The notes under the pieces: generated by a model | Database searches by the model: none | What the model was told of the DNA's origin: nothing | Seen by the model: the letters and a program-made list of their open reading frames with translations, nothing else | Assembly: GCA_027623235.1 (NCBI GenBank) | Contig: JAQBVJ010000046.1 | Coordinates: 1 to 52,279, forward strand | Direction: 5' to 3' | Source: Planctomycetota bacterium | GTDB lineage: Bacteria > Planctomycetota > Planctomycetia > Planctomycetales > Planctomycetaceae | Length of the DNA stretch: 52,279 bases | Shown here: positions 16,725 through 25,240 of the stretch, piece by piece | Layout: every line of letters begins with the position of its first letter | How positions within the stretch are numbered: position 1 is the first letter of the stretch | Program-made: the position numbers and the translations under genes

Positions 16725-18548
16725 ATGAGCGTATCAATTATCACGTGCCCCGGATGCAAGCAGCTGATCCTCAGCGACACTGTGCAGTGTCCAACGTGCC
16801 ATCACGTGCTCGACGAGGAAAAGGCCGCAAAGATCACGACGGAACTGCCAACCATCGTGAAAGCGTCCAACGACGAGATTTCGTGCCCCGACTGCGGTGA
16901 GATGGTGCGAGCCGGACTGGTACGGTGCTGGCGTTGCGGCGGTTTCCTGCGTGAAGAAATCGCGCAGACATATCAGAAGATGCTCAACGCTCCCAAGAAC
17001 GTGACCTACAGCGACGTCGCCGCCGAGCAGCTTAACTTGAAGAAGGGCGACGACTCGCAAAAAAAGACGCAGCCCGAACCGCAGCAGAAACAAGTTCCAC
17101 AGATGTCCATCGCCGATGACGACGATTTCCAGTTGGCCGACGGCATCAACATGATCTCGCCGGAAATGATGGCGATCAAGCAGAAGGCTGAGGCTCGTGC
17201 CGAGGCGCAGCTGCAGAAGAAGTCGGAATCGGAGGAAGAAACCTACGGGCTGGCGTCGAAGCCGGAAGCCGACACACCAGCGGTTGCAGACGCGTCCACC
17301 GCGCAGGAGACCTTGCCAGAGAAATCTGAGGACACGACGAAACCTGCAGAAGCAAAAACAGAGGCCGCGGATTCCGAGGGTCAGGATGCGGCTGGTGGTG
17401 AGCCGGAATCCAAACTCGCCAGTACGGGCGACGCACTGCTCGATATCGCGATGGAAGAAGAAAACGAAGCCAGCTCACGCCGGAAGACACGCGCCCAGGA
17501 GAAGTCCCGGACAAAAGGCGATCGAGTTGCCCTCAAGGGTTTTCTCTACGTCTACTGTCCCAACGGGCATCAGATTCAGGTCGAAGAAAAACACCGCGGC
17601 CAGACAGGCCGGTGTCCTCGCTGCAAGTCGTTTTTCCATGTCCCGCAGCTCGACTGGCAGGCGAAGAAGAACGAGGCAAAACAGGCCGAGGCCGAAGCTC
17701 AGAAGGAAAGCCGATACAAAGTCTGGCAACTTGATGCGAAGATTCACCAGGTCGATCCAACCAAATTGAAGCTGAAACCCGGCAGCCTTCAGAAGGAGTT
17801 TCAGGAAGCCGACCTCGGGTTCACTGATGAGAGCCTGCTCATCGTGACGCATGGCAAGCAGAACGCCGGGCTGTTCGCGGGCGAAAAGAACAAAAAGAAG
17901 ATTGACGAACTGCGCGCCGCCGTGCAGGAACACTTGCGGCTCGATCAGGAACTGCTCGACCTGCCCGCCGCCGGGTATCGGGAATACAAAAAAGAAGCCA
18001 TGGAGAATATGCAGGTCGTTCAGCCAACGGCCGCCGTCCATGAATCGATCTTTGCTGGCGTCCCTGTTTTTGGCGAAGGACTCATCGCCGTCCGAATGCC
18101 GGTGACCGAGCAGGACAAAGACGTGAAGGATGTCTTGTTCGTCTCGTTTTCGCTGAGCGAATTCCGCGAGTTTGGTGAGCAGGTCAAAGAACTGTTTGGC
18201 ATTGAGGATCTGGGGTTGCTTCAGGCGGTTCCGCTCGAAGACACGACTCTCAAGCACAAATGTCACTACAGCGATCGAATCATCGAATCGATCGAGGCGA
18301 CGGAATTTCACCGTGCCGATCCGAAGATGGAACTCGAAATCGTCGGTCGCAAGTGCCAGTCCTGCAGCCTGGTCGTCAGCGAAGAATCTCGCAAAAAAGA
18401 GAAGCTCGGCGGCACGGCCGGCAAAGGCATCGCCAAGGCCAAATGCCCGAAATGCACGCAGAAGTTCGGAGACAAAACGCTGTACGGGTACAAAAAGCCA
18501 GAAGGCGAGACCGAAAGTCTCGACGCTGGCGGCGGAATGAAATCGTAG
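16725..18548 (+). CDS. Multi-zinc-ribbon protein of unknown function
   Basis: A 607-residue cytoplasmic protein with four candidate zinc-binding modules: CPGC with CPTC (residues 9-28), CPDC with CWRC (about 54-75), a CPNGH/CPRC ribbon near 280-305, and CQSC with CPKC near 545-585. Between them lie an acidic/Glu-Lys-Ala-rich disordered stretch (about 90-270) and a folded alpha/beta region (about 330-520) that I do not recognise. No membrane segment or signal peptide is present. The start at 16725 is the first ATG before the first CxxC pair; the ribosome site is weak. Zinc ribbons could bind nucleic acid or protein, and nothing here decides which. It probably forms its own transcript. Confidence 0.75.
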   Translation: MSVSIITCPGCKQLILSDTVQCPTCHHVLDEEKAAKITTELPTIVKASNDEISCPDCGEMVRAGLVRCWRCGGFLREEIAQTYQKMLNAPKNVTYSDVAAEQLNLKKGDDSQKKTQPEPQQKQVPQMSIADDDDFQLADGINMISPEMMAIKQKAEARAEAQLQKKSESEEETYGLASKPEADTPAVADASTAQETLPEKSEDTTKPAEAKTEAADSEGQDAAGGEPESKLASTGDALLDIAMEEENEASSRRKTRAQEKSRTKGDRVALKGFLYVYCPNGHQIQVEEKHRGQTGRCPRCKSFFHVPQLDWQAKKNEAKQAEAEAQKESRYKVWQLDAKIHQVDPTKLKLKPGSLQKEFQEADLGFTDESLLIVTHGKQNAGLFAGEKNKKKIDELRAAVQEHLRLDQELLDLPAAGYREYKKEAMENMQVVQPTAAVHESIFAGVPVFGEGLIAVRMPVTEQDKDVKDVLFVSFSLSEFREFGEQVKELFGIEDLGLLQAVPLEDTTLKHKCHYSDRIIESIEATEFHRADPKMELEIVGRKCQSCSLVVSEESRKKEKLGGTAGKGIAKAKCPKCTQKFGDKTLYGYKKPEGETESLDAGGGMKS

Positions 18549-18560
18549 ACGTTGCCGTTC

Positions 18561-18584
18561 GAATCAGACCTCTCTCTGATTCGG
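18561..18584 (+). terminator. Hairpin after the zinc-ribbon gene
   Basis: A perfect 9-bp stem, CGAATCAGA and TCTGATTCG, with a 6-base loop 12 bases after the stop codon. No T run follows, so it may be a transcript-end stabiliser or part of a factor-dependent terminator. Confidence 0.35.
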
Positions 18585-18759
18585 GTCGGCTTCTGCTTTC
18601 CCGGCCTGCGTCGGTTGTGACCATCTTTTCACGCCGCCAGAATATGGGCGCAGATCGGCACGCTCGCCGGTCCGCAGGCCAGTCTCCCTTGCGAGTCCGA
18701 GCCGCTTGACCAATCCGTCTTGAAGACACATTTTTCTGCAACCTCAGGAGGCACCCACC

Positions 18760-19383
18760 ATGGCCTACTCACTGCCCGAACTGCCCTACGCTCAAGACGC
18801 CCTGGAGCCGCACATCGACGCGAAGACGATGGGGATTCACCACGGCAAACATCACAACGCCTACGTCACGAATGTGAATGCCGCCCTGGAAGGAATCAAA
18901 ACTCCCGACTGCATCGGTGAGCTCATCAGCAATCTGGGAAGTCTTCCGGCCGACAAGCAGGGGGCCGTCCGCAACAACGGCGGCGGACACGCCAACCACT
19001 CGCTCTTCTGGAAAGTCATGAGCCCCAGCGGCGGTGGAGCTCCGTCCGGCGATCTTGCTGCGGCAATCGACAGCGACCTGGGCGGCTTCGACGCCTTCAA
19101 AGATGCGTTCTCAAAAGCAGCCGCGACCCGTTTCGGCAGCGGCTGGGCCTGGCTTTACGTGAAGGACGGCAAGCTGGCTGTCGGCTCAACCGCCAACCAG
19201 GACAACCCGCTCATGGGAGAAGCCATTGCTGGAATCTCGGGAACGCCAATCCTTGGCCTCGACGTCTGGGAGCACGCCTACTACCTCAACTATCAGAACC
19301 GACGTCCCGACTACGTCGCCGCGTTTTTTAACGTGATCAACTGGGCCGAGGTCGCTGAACGATTTGCTAAAGCCACTGCCTGA
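18760..19383 (+). CDS. sodA: Superoxide dismutase, Mn type
   Basis: Converts superoxide to oxygen and hydrogen peroxide in the cytoplasm. The protein has 207 residues. Metal ligands can be placed by alignment with E. coli SodA: His27 (GIHHGKHH), His80 ([10 protein letters not shown]), Asp168 and His172 ([10 protein letters not shown]). Gln147 in NQDNPLM together with the GGGHANH segment is the pattern of manganese rather than iron enzymes, although cambialistic behaviour cannot be excluded. AGGAGG seven to eight bases before the ATG gives one of the strongest ribosome sites in the window. A bidirectional terminator separates it from the convergent rpmA. There is no signal peptide. Confidence 0.97.
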   Translation: MAYSLPELPYAQDALEPHIDAKTMGIHHGKHHNAYVTNVNAALEGIKTPDCIGELISNLGSLPADKQGAVRNNGGGHANHSLFWKVMSPSGGGAPSGDLAAAIDSDLGGFDAFKDAFSKAAATRFGSGWAWLYVKDGKLAVGSTANQDNPLMGEAIAGISGTPILGLDVWEHAYYLNYQNRRPDYVAAFFNVINWAEVAERFAKATA

Positions 19384-19473
19384 ACAGGCATGGCGAGCCA
19401 CATGAATCTGCCCCGGTTGTGATCGCAGCTGCGGTAGTTCTTTTTGCGGCCACTTCAGCCTGCAATCCCAATA

Positions 19474-19511
19474 AAAAAACGCGACCTGATGTCAGGTCGC
19501 GTTTTCTTTTT
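19474..19511. terminator. Bidirectional intrinsic terminator between sodA and rpmA
   Basis: A perfect stem (AAAACGCGACCTGA against TCAGGTCGCGTTTT) with a two-base loop at 19476-19505. It has seven A on the left and a TTTTCTTTTT run on the right, so it can stop transcription from both directions. It lies between the convergent genes. Confidence 0.9.
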
Positions 19512-19529
19512 GATTCTCAGCGCTCGAAG

Positions 19530-19784
19530 TCAGTTGGCTTCGACAAGCTCAATGTTAATCCGGCGTCCTTCGCGATCGAAATAGACTTTGCCATCTTTCA
19601 AAGCGAACAGCGTCCAGTCGCGACCAGTGCCGACATTCTTGCCAGCGTGCCACTTGGTTCCGCACTGTCGAACAAGAATATTGCCGGCAATGACGCTCTC
19701 GCCGCCGAATTTCTTGATTCCACGTCGTTGCGAATTCGACTCGCGACCGTTCCGGGTGGAGCCCTGTCCCTTCTTATGAGCCAT
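19530..19784 (-). CDS. rpmA: 50S ribosomal protein L27
   Basis: An 84-residue L27, a 50S protein whose N-terminus reaches the peptidyl-transferase centre. The N-terminus [13 protein letters not shown] and the core [33 protein letters not shown] are diagnostic. The start at 19784 is the canonical Met-Ala-His-Lys-Lys and has AGGAA about nine bases upstream. There is no cleavable N-terminal extension of the Firmicutes type. In most bacteria rpmA directly follows rplU; here the upstream neighbour is a divergent dehydrogenase gene and no L21 gene is present. Confidence 0.97.
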   Translation of the reverse strand: MAHKKGQGSTRNGRESNSQRRGIKKFGGESVIAGNILVRQCGTKWHAGKNVGTGRDWTLFALKDGKVYFDREGRRINIELVEAN

Positions 19785-19957
19785 CGTTCTCGTTCCTGCT
19801 GGAGTTGACCGTCCGCATTTGCGGCACGGGTTTGATCGTCGAATTTCGAGCCGCGGATTGTAACAATCCTCAGCGGCAGTGCCAATTGAGCCGAAACTCA
19901 ACGCCCTCGCCGCGTAACCCTTTTCAGAGACTGTGTTTCCGACATCGAGGGCGTCTC

Positions 19958-20935
19958 ATGCCAGCCGAAATGCGAGCGATCCACCTGTCCGGAAAAACCG
20001 TCGAGCTGCGGTCCGACCACCCGGTTCCAAGGCCGAAAGTTGGCCCCGAATCGGAAGTCCTCGTCAAGGTCATCCGCGCGGGCGTCTGCGAGACAGACCT
20101 GCAGCTCATCCAGGGTTACATGGGCTTTGAAGGAGTTCTCGGGCACGAGTTTGTCGGCATCGCCCAATCCGGCCCGCTTCGCGGTGAGCGGGTCGTCGGC
20201 GAGATCAACTGCAGTTGCTTCCAGTGCGGCACCTGCCGGTCCGGCCTGCCGACACATTGTCCGAACCGAACGGTGCTTGGCATTCTTGGCCACGATGGAG
20301 CCTTTGCCGATTTCATTTCTGTCCCGCAGAAGAATCTTCATCGCGTGCCGGAAGCTCTTTCCACGGACGTTGCGGTATTCGTCGAGCCTGTCGCGGCTGC
20401 GTACCAGATTCTTCGCCAGCAACTCGTCGAGAAGCACCACCGCGCAGCGGTTCTTGGCGACGGTCGACTCGGCAATCTTTGCGCGCAGGTCCTCGCAGAT
20501 TTCGGCTGTGAAGTTCTCGTCGTCGGCAAGCACGAGAACAAGCTCCAGATCCTGCGCGACCTCGGCATTGAAACAGGCCTGCTCAACGAAGTGACTCCAG
20601 CTCGAAAGTTTGACGTCGTCGTCGACTGCACCGGCTCGGCAAGCGGTCTGCTGACAGCTCTGCAATTCGTGAAACCCTGGGGCACGATCATTCTGAAGAC
20701 GACGGTGTCAGGTGAGCAGACGATGGCGTTTGCTCCGATTGTCATCGACGAAGTTCGAGTCATCGGCTCGCGATGTGGCCCGTTTTCGGACGCGATCGCC
20801 GGCCTTGAGGCGGGAAGAATTCAGGTCGAGCCACTGATCTCCGGTCGCTTCCCGCTCGACAAAGGTGTTGAGGCAATCCACCACACCGCCCAGAATCCGG
20901 TCCTCAAGATTCTGATCGACATCGACCATTCGTAA
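19958..20935 (+). CDS. Zinc-dependent alcohol dehydrogenase family (MDR) protein
   Basis: A 325-residue medium-chain dehydrogenase/reductase. Catalytic-zinc ligands appear as the Cys of VCETD and GHE. The structural-zinc lobe is the four-cysteine segment CSCFQCGTCRSGLPTHC, and the cofactor fold has AVLGDGRLGNLCAQ (a variant of GxGxxG). FVEPVAAAYQI is typical of threonine/sorbitol-dehydrogenase-like members. The substrate is not predictable. GAGG seven bases before the ATG at 19958 fixes the start; an open frame upstream to 19805 overlaps the rpmA upstream region and is not used. The gene is divergent from rpmA. Confidence 0.9.
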   Translation: MPAEMRAIHLSGKTVELRSDHPVPRPKVGPESEVLVKVIRAGVCETDLQLIQGYMGFEGVLGHEFVGIAQSGPLRGERVVGEINCSCFQCGTCRSGLPTHCPNRTVLGILGHDGAFADFISVPQKNLHRVPEALSTDVAVFVEPVAAAYQILRQQLVEKHHRAAVLGDGRLGNLCAQVLADFGCEVLVVGKHENKLQILRDLGIETGLLNEVTPARKFDVVVDCTGSASGLLTALQFVKPWGTIILKTTVSGEQTMAFAPIVIDEVRVIGSRCGPFSDAIAGLEAGRIQVEPLISGRFPLDKGVEAIHHTAQNPVLKILIDIDHS

Positions 20936-20976
20936 AATGGGCCGAGCAAATCGCCCTCACCAGTCGTTTCCAATCC

Positions 20977-21423
20977 TCACGCAATCGCTTCGGCCAGACT
21001 CTGCCGCCAGGCGGCATCCGAGTCGACGGCACCCAGCGAATTCTCATCCAGCCTGGAATGCTCCAGCCGCAACGTGCCGTGATTGCCGAAGACGGTCAGC
21101 GCGAATTCGTTCGCCTCGCCACGGCAGAGTGTCGCAAGCAGTGTCCGGCCGCGCCGGTCTTCGCCGAGCACATTCAGCATCCGTCCCTTTGACGCTTCGA
21201 GCTTTCCCGTTCGAACCCGCCAGGCCGGCTCGTCAAGTGCGAGCGCCTCATCAGCAATTCGCACGGCAGCAAGGGCCGCAGCCTTCACGTCTGTTCCGGA
21301 AAACTGCCAGTGAACTCGCACATTGACCGGTGAGCCAATGCGTCCGGAATCGACGGCATTCCTGACGGCCGTCAGCAGTGCATCGAGGCTGACCGTTCCA
21401 GGCTTTGTGGCGGGCGGGCTCAT
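20977..21423 (-). CDS. Unknown small protein downstream of the methyltransferase
   Basis: A protein of about 148 residues that I do not recognise. It has an alpha/beta appearance: a helical N-terminus (LDALLTAVRNAVDS), VRVHWQFSG, a helical region with AALAAVRIADEAL, and a beta-rich end (LLATLCRGEANEFALTVFG). It has no signal peptide and no membrane segment. It starts 52 bases after the stop of the CFA-synthase-like gene on the same strand and is probably in its transcript. The ATG at 21423 has no ribosome site; the frame is open further upstream into the methyltransferase gene. Confidence 0.6.
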   Translation of the reverse strand: MSPPATKPGTVSLDALLTAVRNAVDSGRIGSPVNVRVHWQFSGTDVKAAALAAVRIADEALALDEPAWRVRTGKLEASKGRMLNVLGEDRRGRTLLATLCRGEANEFALTVFGNHGTLRLEHSRLDENSLGAVDSDAAWRQSLAEAIA

Positions 21424-21475
21424 AAGGAGTTCTGCTTTGTGCGAAGGGCGGGACGATGTCGGGAGTGTGCCGCCG

Positions 21476-22549
21476 CTACGACGATTCGTCACCCGGAGGC
21501 ACAGCAGACTTTTCGAAAAGATAATGTGAGACCCACCACTCATCTCCCCTTCGGAACCCGAACAATTCCGCGCAGCTCATGTAAAACAGACGCCACCGCA
21601 TGAACCATCGAGCGGCTTCCTTGCCGTACGTTGCGGTGAACAGCGGCGACAGCTCACGCCAGTTTTTGTCTTCAAGAGCCAGCCAGGCGTTGCAGGTTTT
21701 TTCGTAGTGCTGTCCGTTCCACTTCCACTGATCGATCAGTTTCAGGTCACGCTGAAAATGACCGAGAAGATCATCACTGGGCATCGTTCCGCCGGAGAAG
21801 AAATACCGGCCCATCCAGTTGGCCGCTCCTTCCGATTCAAACAGGTACGGCGTTCGGGCATGGCAGAAGATATGCACGAACAGCCGGCCGCCGGGATTCA
21901 GCCAGCCGGCGATGCGCGACAGCAGCAACTCGTAGTTCCGCATGTGCTCAAACATTTCAACTGAGACGACCCGGTGGAATGAGTCTTCCGTTGAGAAGTC
22001 ATTCATGTCGGCCGTCACAATCGTGAGATTCTCCAACCCGCGTTCTCTGGCCCGCGCCTCGATGAACTCCCGCTGCGAATTCGAGTTTGAAACCGACGTA
22101 ATCGAGCTGCCCGAAAAATGCTCCGCCATCCACAGGGAAAGTGATCCCCAGCCGCATCCCAGCTCCAGGATCTTCTGACCGTTCTCGATCCCGGCTCGCT
22201 CGCAGGTTATCTGCAGAGCCGAGGCTTCTGCCTCTGCGAGAGTCCGAACACCATCGGCCCAGTGGCAGCAGCTGTATTTCAGGTGCGGGCCGAGTGTCAG
22301 CTCGAAAAACCTGGCGGGAACCTCGTAGTGTTGTTCGTTGGCCTTGTCGGTGTGAAAGGCGATCGGGCCCTGCTTCGAATTCTCGACAAAGTCTCGAACC
22401 TTTGCGGCCAGCTGTTCCGCATCACGGCTTTCCTCGTTGCGAAGCCTCGCTCGGAGCAGAAAGCGGATTCCGGCTCGAATAAGGAAATCCGGGACGAGCC
22501 CTCGTTCCACGAGGTCGATGGCTCTGGCAATAAGTCGTTCGCTTGTCAC
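21476..22549 (-). CDS. CFA-synthase-like SAM-dependent methyltransferase
   Basis: A 357-residue class I methyltransferase of the cyclopropane-fatty-acid-synthase superfamily. The SAM motif is ILELGCGWGSLSLWMAE, preceded by the CFA-like signature HYEVPARFFELTLGPHLKYSCCHW (in part) and followed by SVSNSNSQREFIE and VSVEMFEHMRNY. The arrangement, including SNSxxQ in place of SxxQ and a C-terminal region with WNGQHYEKTCNAWL, resembles the coclaurine N-methyltransferase-like subgroup as much as true cyclopropane synthases, so the acceptor may be a lipid or a small amine. The GTG start at 22549 follows AAGGA with six bases between. It lies between the sulfatase and a small unknown gene. Confidence 0.85.
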   Translation of the reverse strand: MTSERLIARAIDLVERGLVPDFLIRAGIRFLLRARLRNEESRDAEQLAAKVRDFVENSKQGPIAFHTDKANEQHYEVPARFFELTLGPHLKYSCCHWADGVRTLAEAEASALQITCERAGIENGQKILELGCGWGSLSLWMAEHFSGSSITSVSNSNSQREFIEARARERGLENLTIVTADMNDFSTEDSFHRVVSVEMFEHMRNYELLLSRIAGWLNPGGRLFVHIFCHARTPYLFESEGAANWMGRYFFSGGTMPSDDLLGHFQRDLKLIDQWKWNGQHYEKTCNAWLALEDKNWRELSPLFTATYGKEAARWFMRWRLFYMSCAELFGFRRGDEWWVSHYLFEKSAVPPGDESS

Positions 22550-22642
22550 GGACGGTCCTTCGTCAATTCAAATGAGCCCGCAATAGTCATCCGGCCTTCG
22601 GCCACCTTCACCCTCGATAGGAGAACGGACGGTTTGGCTCTG

Positions 22643-23959
22643 TTATGGGACGCGCGATTTGAGATGCGTCATCGCGTCGCGCAGCACCTTGAGGTCGGCT
22701 CGCGCGTGCTTTGGGACCGCGTCCGGCGCGATAGGACGTTTCTCAAACGGGTCCACTTCGGTGTGGAAGATTCGCCCGTCGCTATACAGCTTCCAGTCTC
22801 GTGTCTTCGCAAAGAATTTGCCTTTGCCCTCGGCATAGGCCCATTTCCGGTGGCCCTTTCCTTTGCCGAGCAGTCGGTCCGCGAAGCTGGTTCCGTCAAG
22901 CTGGACGCCGTCCGGCAGCTGTCCGCCGGCAATCGCGACAAATGTTGGCAGGATGTCGCTGAAGTCGACGAGGTCTTCCCAGGTCTGTCCCGGTTCAATC
23001 ACGCCCCGCCAGGCGGCGATCATCGGAACGCGAGTTCCCCAGTCGGACAGCTGGCCCTTTCCGCCGGGGATGTCTTTGCCGTTCAGCCTGGAAACGACGT
23101 TCTCATAAACGAACTTCTTAGCGCTGTCGTCCACAGCGGAGAGTTTGGATTTTCCTGCCGTTCCGTTGTCCGTTGTGAACAGGATGAGCGTGTTGTCCCG
23201 CAGACCGAGATCGTCGATGCCCTGCAGAAGCTGGCCGACTTTGGCGTCCATCATCTCAGCCATCTCTTTGAAATTGTCATACCGGCCGCGCGAGCCGTAC
23301 GGCACAACCTTGCCGATGTCATCGGTCACGTCGTGGCAAAGCGCCATCGAATAAAACGCCATCACCGGCTGCTTCTGTTTCCGCTTCATGAAGTCGAGCA
23401 GAAACTCAACGTACAGATCGGGGCCGTACTTGCCCTGCGTGTCGTCCCGCAGCTTTCCGTTCTGATAGATCATCGGTTCGTGATACCGCGGGCCCTCGTG
23501 CCAGCCGAAGACCGACCACTCGTCAAAGCCCAGCCGTGCGGGATGGTCGAGGTCGTCCTTCATCGTGCAGATCTGCCACTTGCCGGCGATGGCCGTTGCG
23601 TAACCGGCATTCCGCACCGCATGAGCGAACGTCTTAGTCTCGTCGGCTTTCGGAAACGATCCCCACTTCGGACTTCCGAGGTGTCGCGGATACCGACCAG
23701 TCAGCAGAGTCACGCGAGTTGGATGGCAGACGGGCATCGCATAACAATGAGTCAGCTTCGCCCCCTGAGCGGCAAGCCGATCCAGATTCGGCGTTTTGTA
23801 AGAACTCCCGCCGTAACAGCCGAGAACCTCTCGCCCGACATCGTCCGCGAGGATGAACACGATGTTCGGACGATCGGCCGCCCGGGCAAATGTCGTGGCG
23901 GCGATGAGTACCGTCAGGAGAGTACTCAAAACGGCTGCTGATCTCTGGATGCGGACCAT
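22643..23959 (-). CDS. Exported sulfatase (C-type, formylglycine-dependent)
   Basis: A 438-residue arylsulfatase-family enzyme. Residues 1-27 are a signal peptide ending ARAAD, followed by RPNIVFILADDVG, which provides the first calcium ligands. The activation motif CHPTR (within PVCHPTRVTLLTGRYP) carries the Cys that is converted to formylglycine by the FGE enzyme. FTTDNG supplies further metal ligands. Planctomycetes carry large sets of such enzymes for sulfated polysaccharides, so an algal or marine polysaccharide substrate is an inference. AGGAAA precedes the ATG at 23959. No formylglycine-generating enzyme or glycoside hydrolase gene lies in the window. Confidence 0.93.
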   Translation of the reverse strand: MVRIQRSAAVLSTLLTVLIAATTFARAADRPNIVFILADDVGREVLGCYGGSSYKTPNLDRLAAQGAKLTHCYAMPVCHPTRVTLLTGRYPRHLGSPKWGSFPKADETKTFAHAVRNAGYATAIAGKWQICTMKDDLDHPARLGFDEWSVFGWHEGPRYHEPMIYQNGKLRDDTQGKYGPDLYVEFLLDFMKRKQKQPVMAFYSMALCHDVTDDIGKVVPYGSRGRYDNFKEMAEMMDAKVGQLLQGIDDLGLRDNTLILFTTDNGTAGKSKLSAVDDSAKKFVYENVVSRLNGKDIPGGKGQLSDWGTRVPMIAAWRGVIEPGQTWEDLVDFSDILPTFVAIAGGQLPDGVQLDGTSFADRLLGKGKGHRKWAYAEGKGKFFAKTRDWKLYSDGRIFHTEVDPFEKRPIAPDAVPKHARADLKVLRDAMTHLKSRVP

Positions 23960-24059
23960 GCTGACTTTTCCTGCTGGGTCGGAGAGCGTCGAAGAACCGA
24001 ATCGTCGCGCTCGCGCGGCAGCGGTTCAAGTCACAGCATCAGTTGCCGGCCCTGACGGA

Positions 24060-24178
24060 CCGTTGAAAAAGTCGAACCGACGGAGCGAAGCGGCGCAAGC
24101 CGCCCGGTTTTGCATGGAACAACGAGCTCTGACTGGACGGCTTGCGCCGTGCCGTTACCGTTTTCAACGGGCTGCTAA
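24060..24178. repeat. Inverted repeat carrying the stop codon of the 2OG oxygenase gene
   Basis: The arms at 24060-24102 and 24138-24171 both read CCGTTGAAAA followed by a GGCGCAAGCCG core when taken inward, and enclose about 35 bases. Read on the minus strand the outer end is TTAGCAGCCCGTTGAAAA; its TAG is the stop codon of the oxygenase gene. The same end, in the same register with the stop codon, is found at msrA (1556-1562). There is no open frame inside. Confidence 0.75.
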
Positions 24179-25095
24179 CACCACACGAAAATCTCATCGT
24201 GGTCGGAGCTGAAGCCGATGAACGTGGCCAGGACGATGCGCGGCAGGTCGCCAGCGACGCCCGGAACTTCGTGGATGCCGCGCGTGTTGAAGAAGTAAAG
24301 GTCGCCGGGTTCCAGGCAGACCTCGACACTGGCGACGTCATTCTCAGTGGCATATTCGTGAAACGTGCCAGCCTTCAGATGAGGCTCCACCTCGGGCTCC
24401 CACAGGCACTGATGCATGATGCTCTGTGCGGTGCGACCGTTCGCCGTTGAGTTCTGCAGGACGAGCACTCCGGCGAACTGATGTTCGAACTGGTGCACAG
24501 CATAACTTTCCCGCTTCTCGCGAAGCCGCACAGAATCGAAGTGCGGCTTGTAGGTATAGCCGCCGTAATGAGCCCGGATGATGGCCGATCCGTACTTGCG
24601 ACCGTCGGGCTCGTGGGCCGTGACGACCTTCTTGTTGACGGAGTACGCTTCGAGCGAATTGTAAAGCAGCTCAATCGGGTTCGCGTGACCCGCGAAAAGC
24701 CGCCCGAACAAAGCGTTCGATTCTTCAGCGTGAGCGAAGAATCCGTCCTGATCGGACCCGCGATATCCGAGACTCGACCCGATGTCGATCCGGTTTTTGC
24801 CGGTGATTTTCTGCTCCTGCCAGGCGAAAGACGGCACGGCGTTCTGGCCTTCACGGAAGTAGCCTTCCGGAATGGACTGCTTCTGAAACTTTGGCGGGAT
24901 GGGTTGCGCCGGGTCGTAAAGCAGTTCCTCATCGACGAGCCGTTCGATGAGGCTTGCACAGTTTTCCGCCGACCAGGCGTTACGGAACACGAGTGCCGGC
25001 ACGTGCCCGGCTGCGAGTTCATCCAGCGGGAACTCAAAGCGTGTTATTGCGGCATCGATATTCGGCTCGACCGGAACCCAGTCAGGTTTGCTCAT
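24175..25095 (-). CDS. Fe(II)/2-oxoglutarate-dependent oxygenase family protein
   Basis: A 306-residue protein with the double-stranded beta-helix ligand pattern: HFD in YTYKPHFDSV, then a distal His in NTRGIHEVPG and an Arg ten residues later (PRIVLATFIGF) for 2-oxoglutarate. EPGDLYFF is typical of this fold. Substrate and product are unknown; hydroxylation of a small molecule or a protein side chain is possible. There is no signal peptide. The start at 25095 (MSKPDW) is chosen because the further upstream frame runs through the ctpA terminator; the ribosome site is weak. The last residues and stop are at the edge of a repeat. Neighbours are a sulfatase and a protease, with no obvious pathway. 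Confidence 0.8.
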   Translation of the reverse strand: MSKPDWVPVEPNIDAAITRFEFPLDELAAGHVPALVFRNAWSAENCASLIERLVDEELLYDPAQPIPPKFQKQSIPEGYFREGQNAVPSFAWQEQKITGKNRIDIGSSLGYRGSDQDGFFAHAEESNALFGRLFAGHANPIELLYNSLEAYSVNKKVVTAHEPDGRKYGSAIIRAHYGGYTYKPHFDSVRLREKRESYAVHQFEHQFAGVLVLQNSTANGRTAQSIMHQCLWEPEVEPHLKAGTFHEYATENDVASVEVCLEPGDLYFFNTRGIHEVPGVAGDLPRIVLATFIGFSSDHDEIFVWC

Positions 25096-25177
25096 GGATC
25101 TGTCGCCTGGTGAATGATTTGAAATCGCGAGCATGATGAGCGGTTCCGCGTTCATTCGCCAGGTTGGGAAGCTCGAC

Positions 25178-25211
25178 AAAAAGAGCCCGGCTTCCAGGAA
25201 ACCGGGCTCTT
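25178..25211 (-). terminator. Intrinsic terminator of the Prc protease gene
   Basis: On the minus strand AAGAGCCCGG pairs perfectly with CCGGGCTCTT around an 11-base loop and is followed by a T run. It lies 30 bases after the protease stop codon. Confidence 0.9.
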
Positions 25212-25240
25212 GTGCGGTCCATTCGAGGCACTGTCGTACT

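Noticed and set aside
18706..18735. Promoter of sodA (TTGACC followed by CATTTT)
   Set aside because: The -10 half is too far from consensus to support.
22262..23941. Open frame of 559 codons opposite the sulfatase
   Set aside because: The sulfatase on the other strand has a signal peptide and active-site motif; the antisense product matches nothing.
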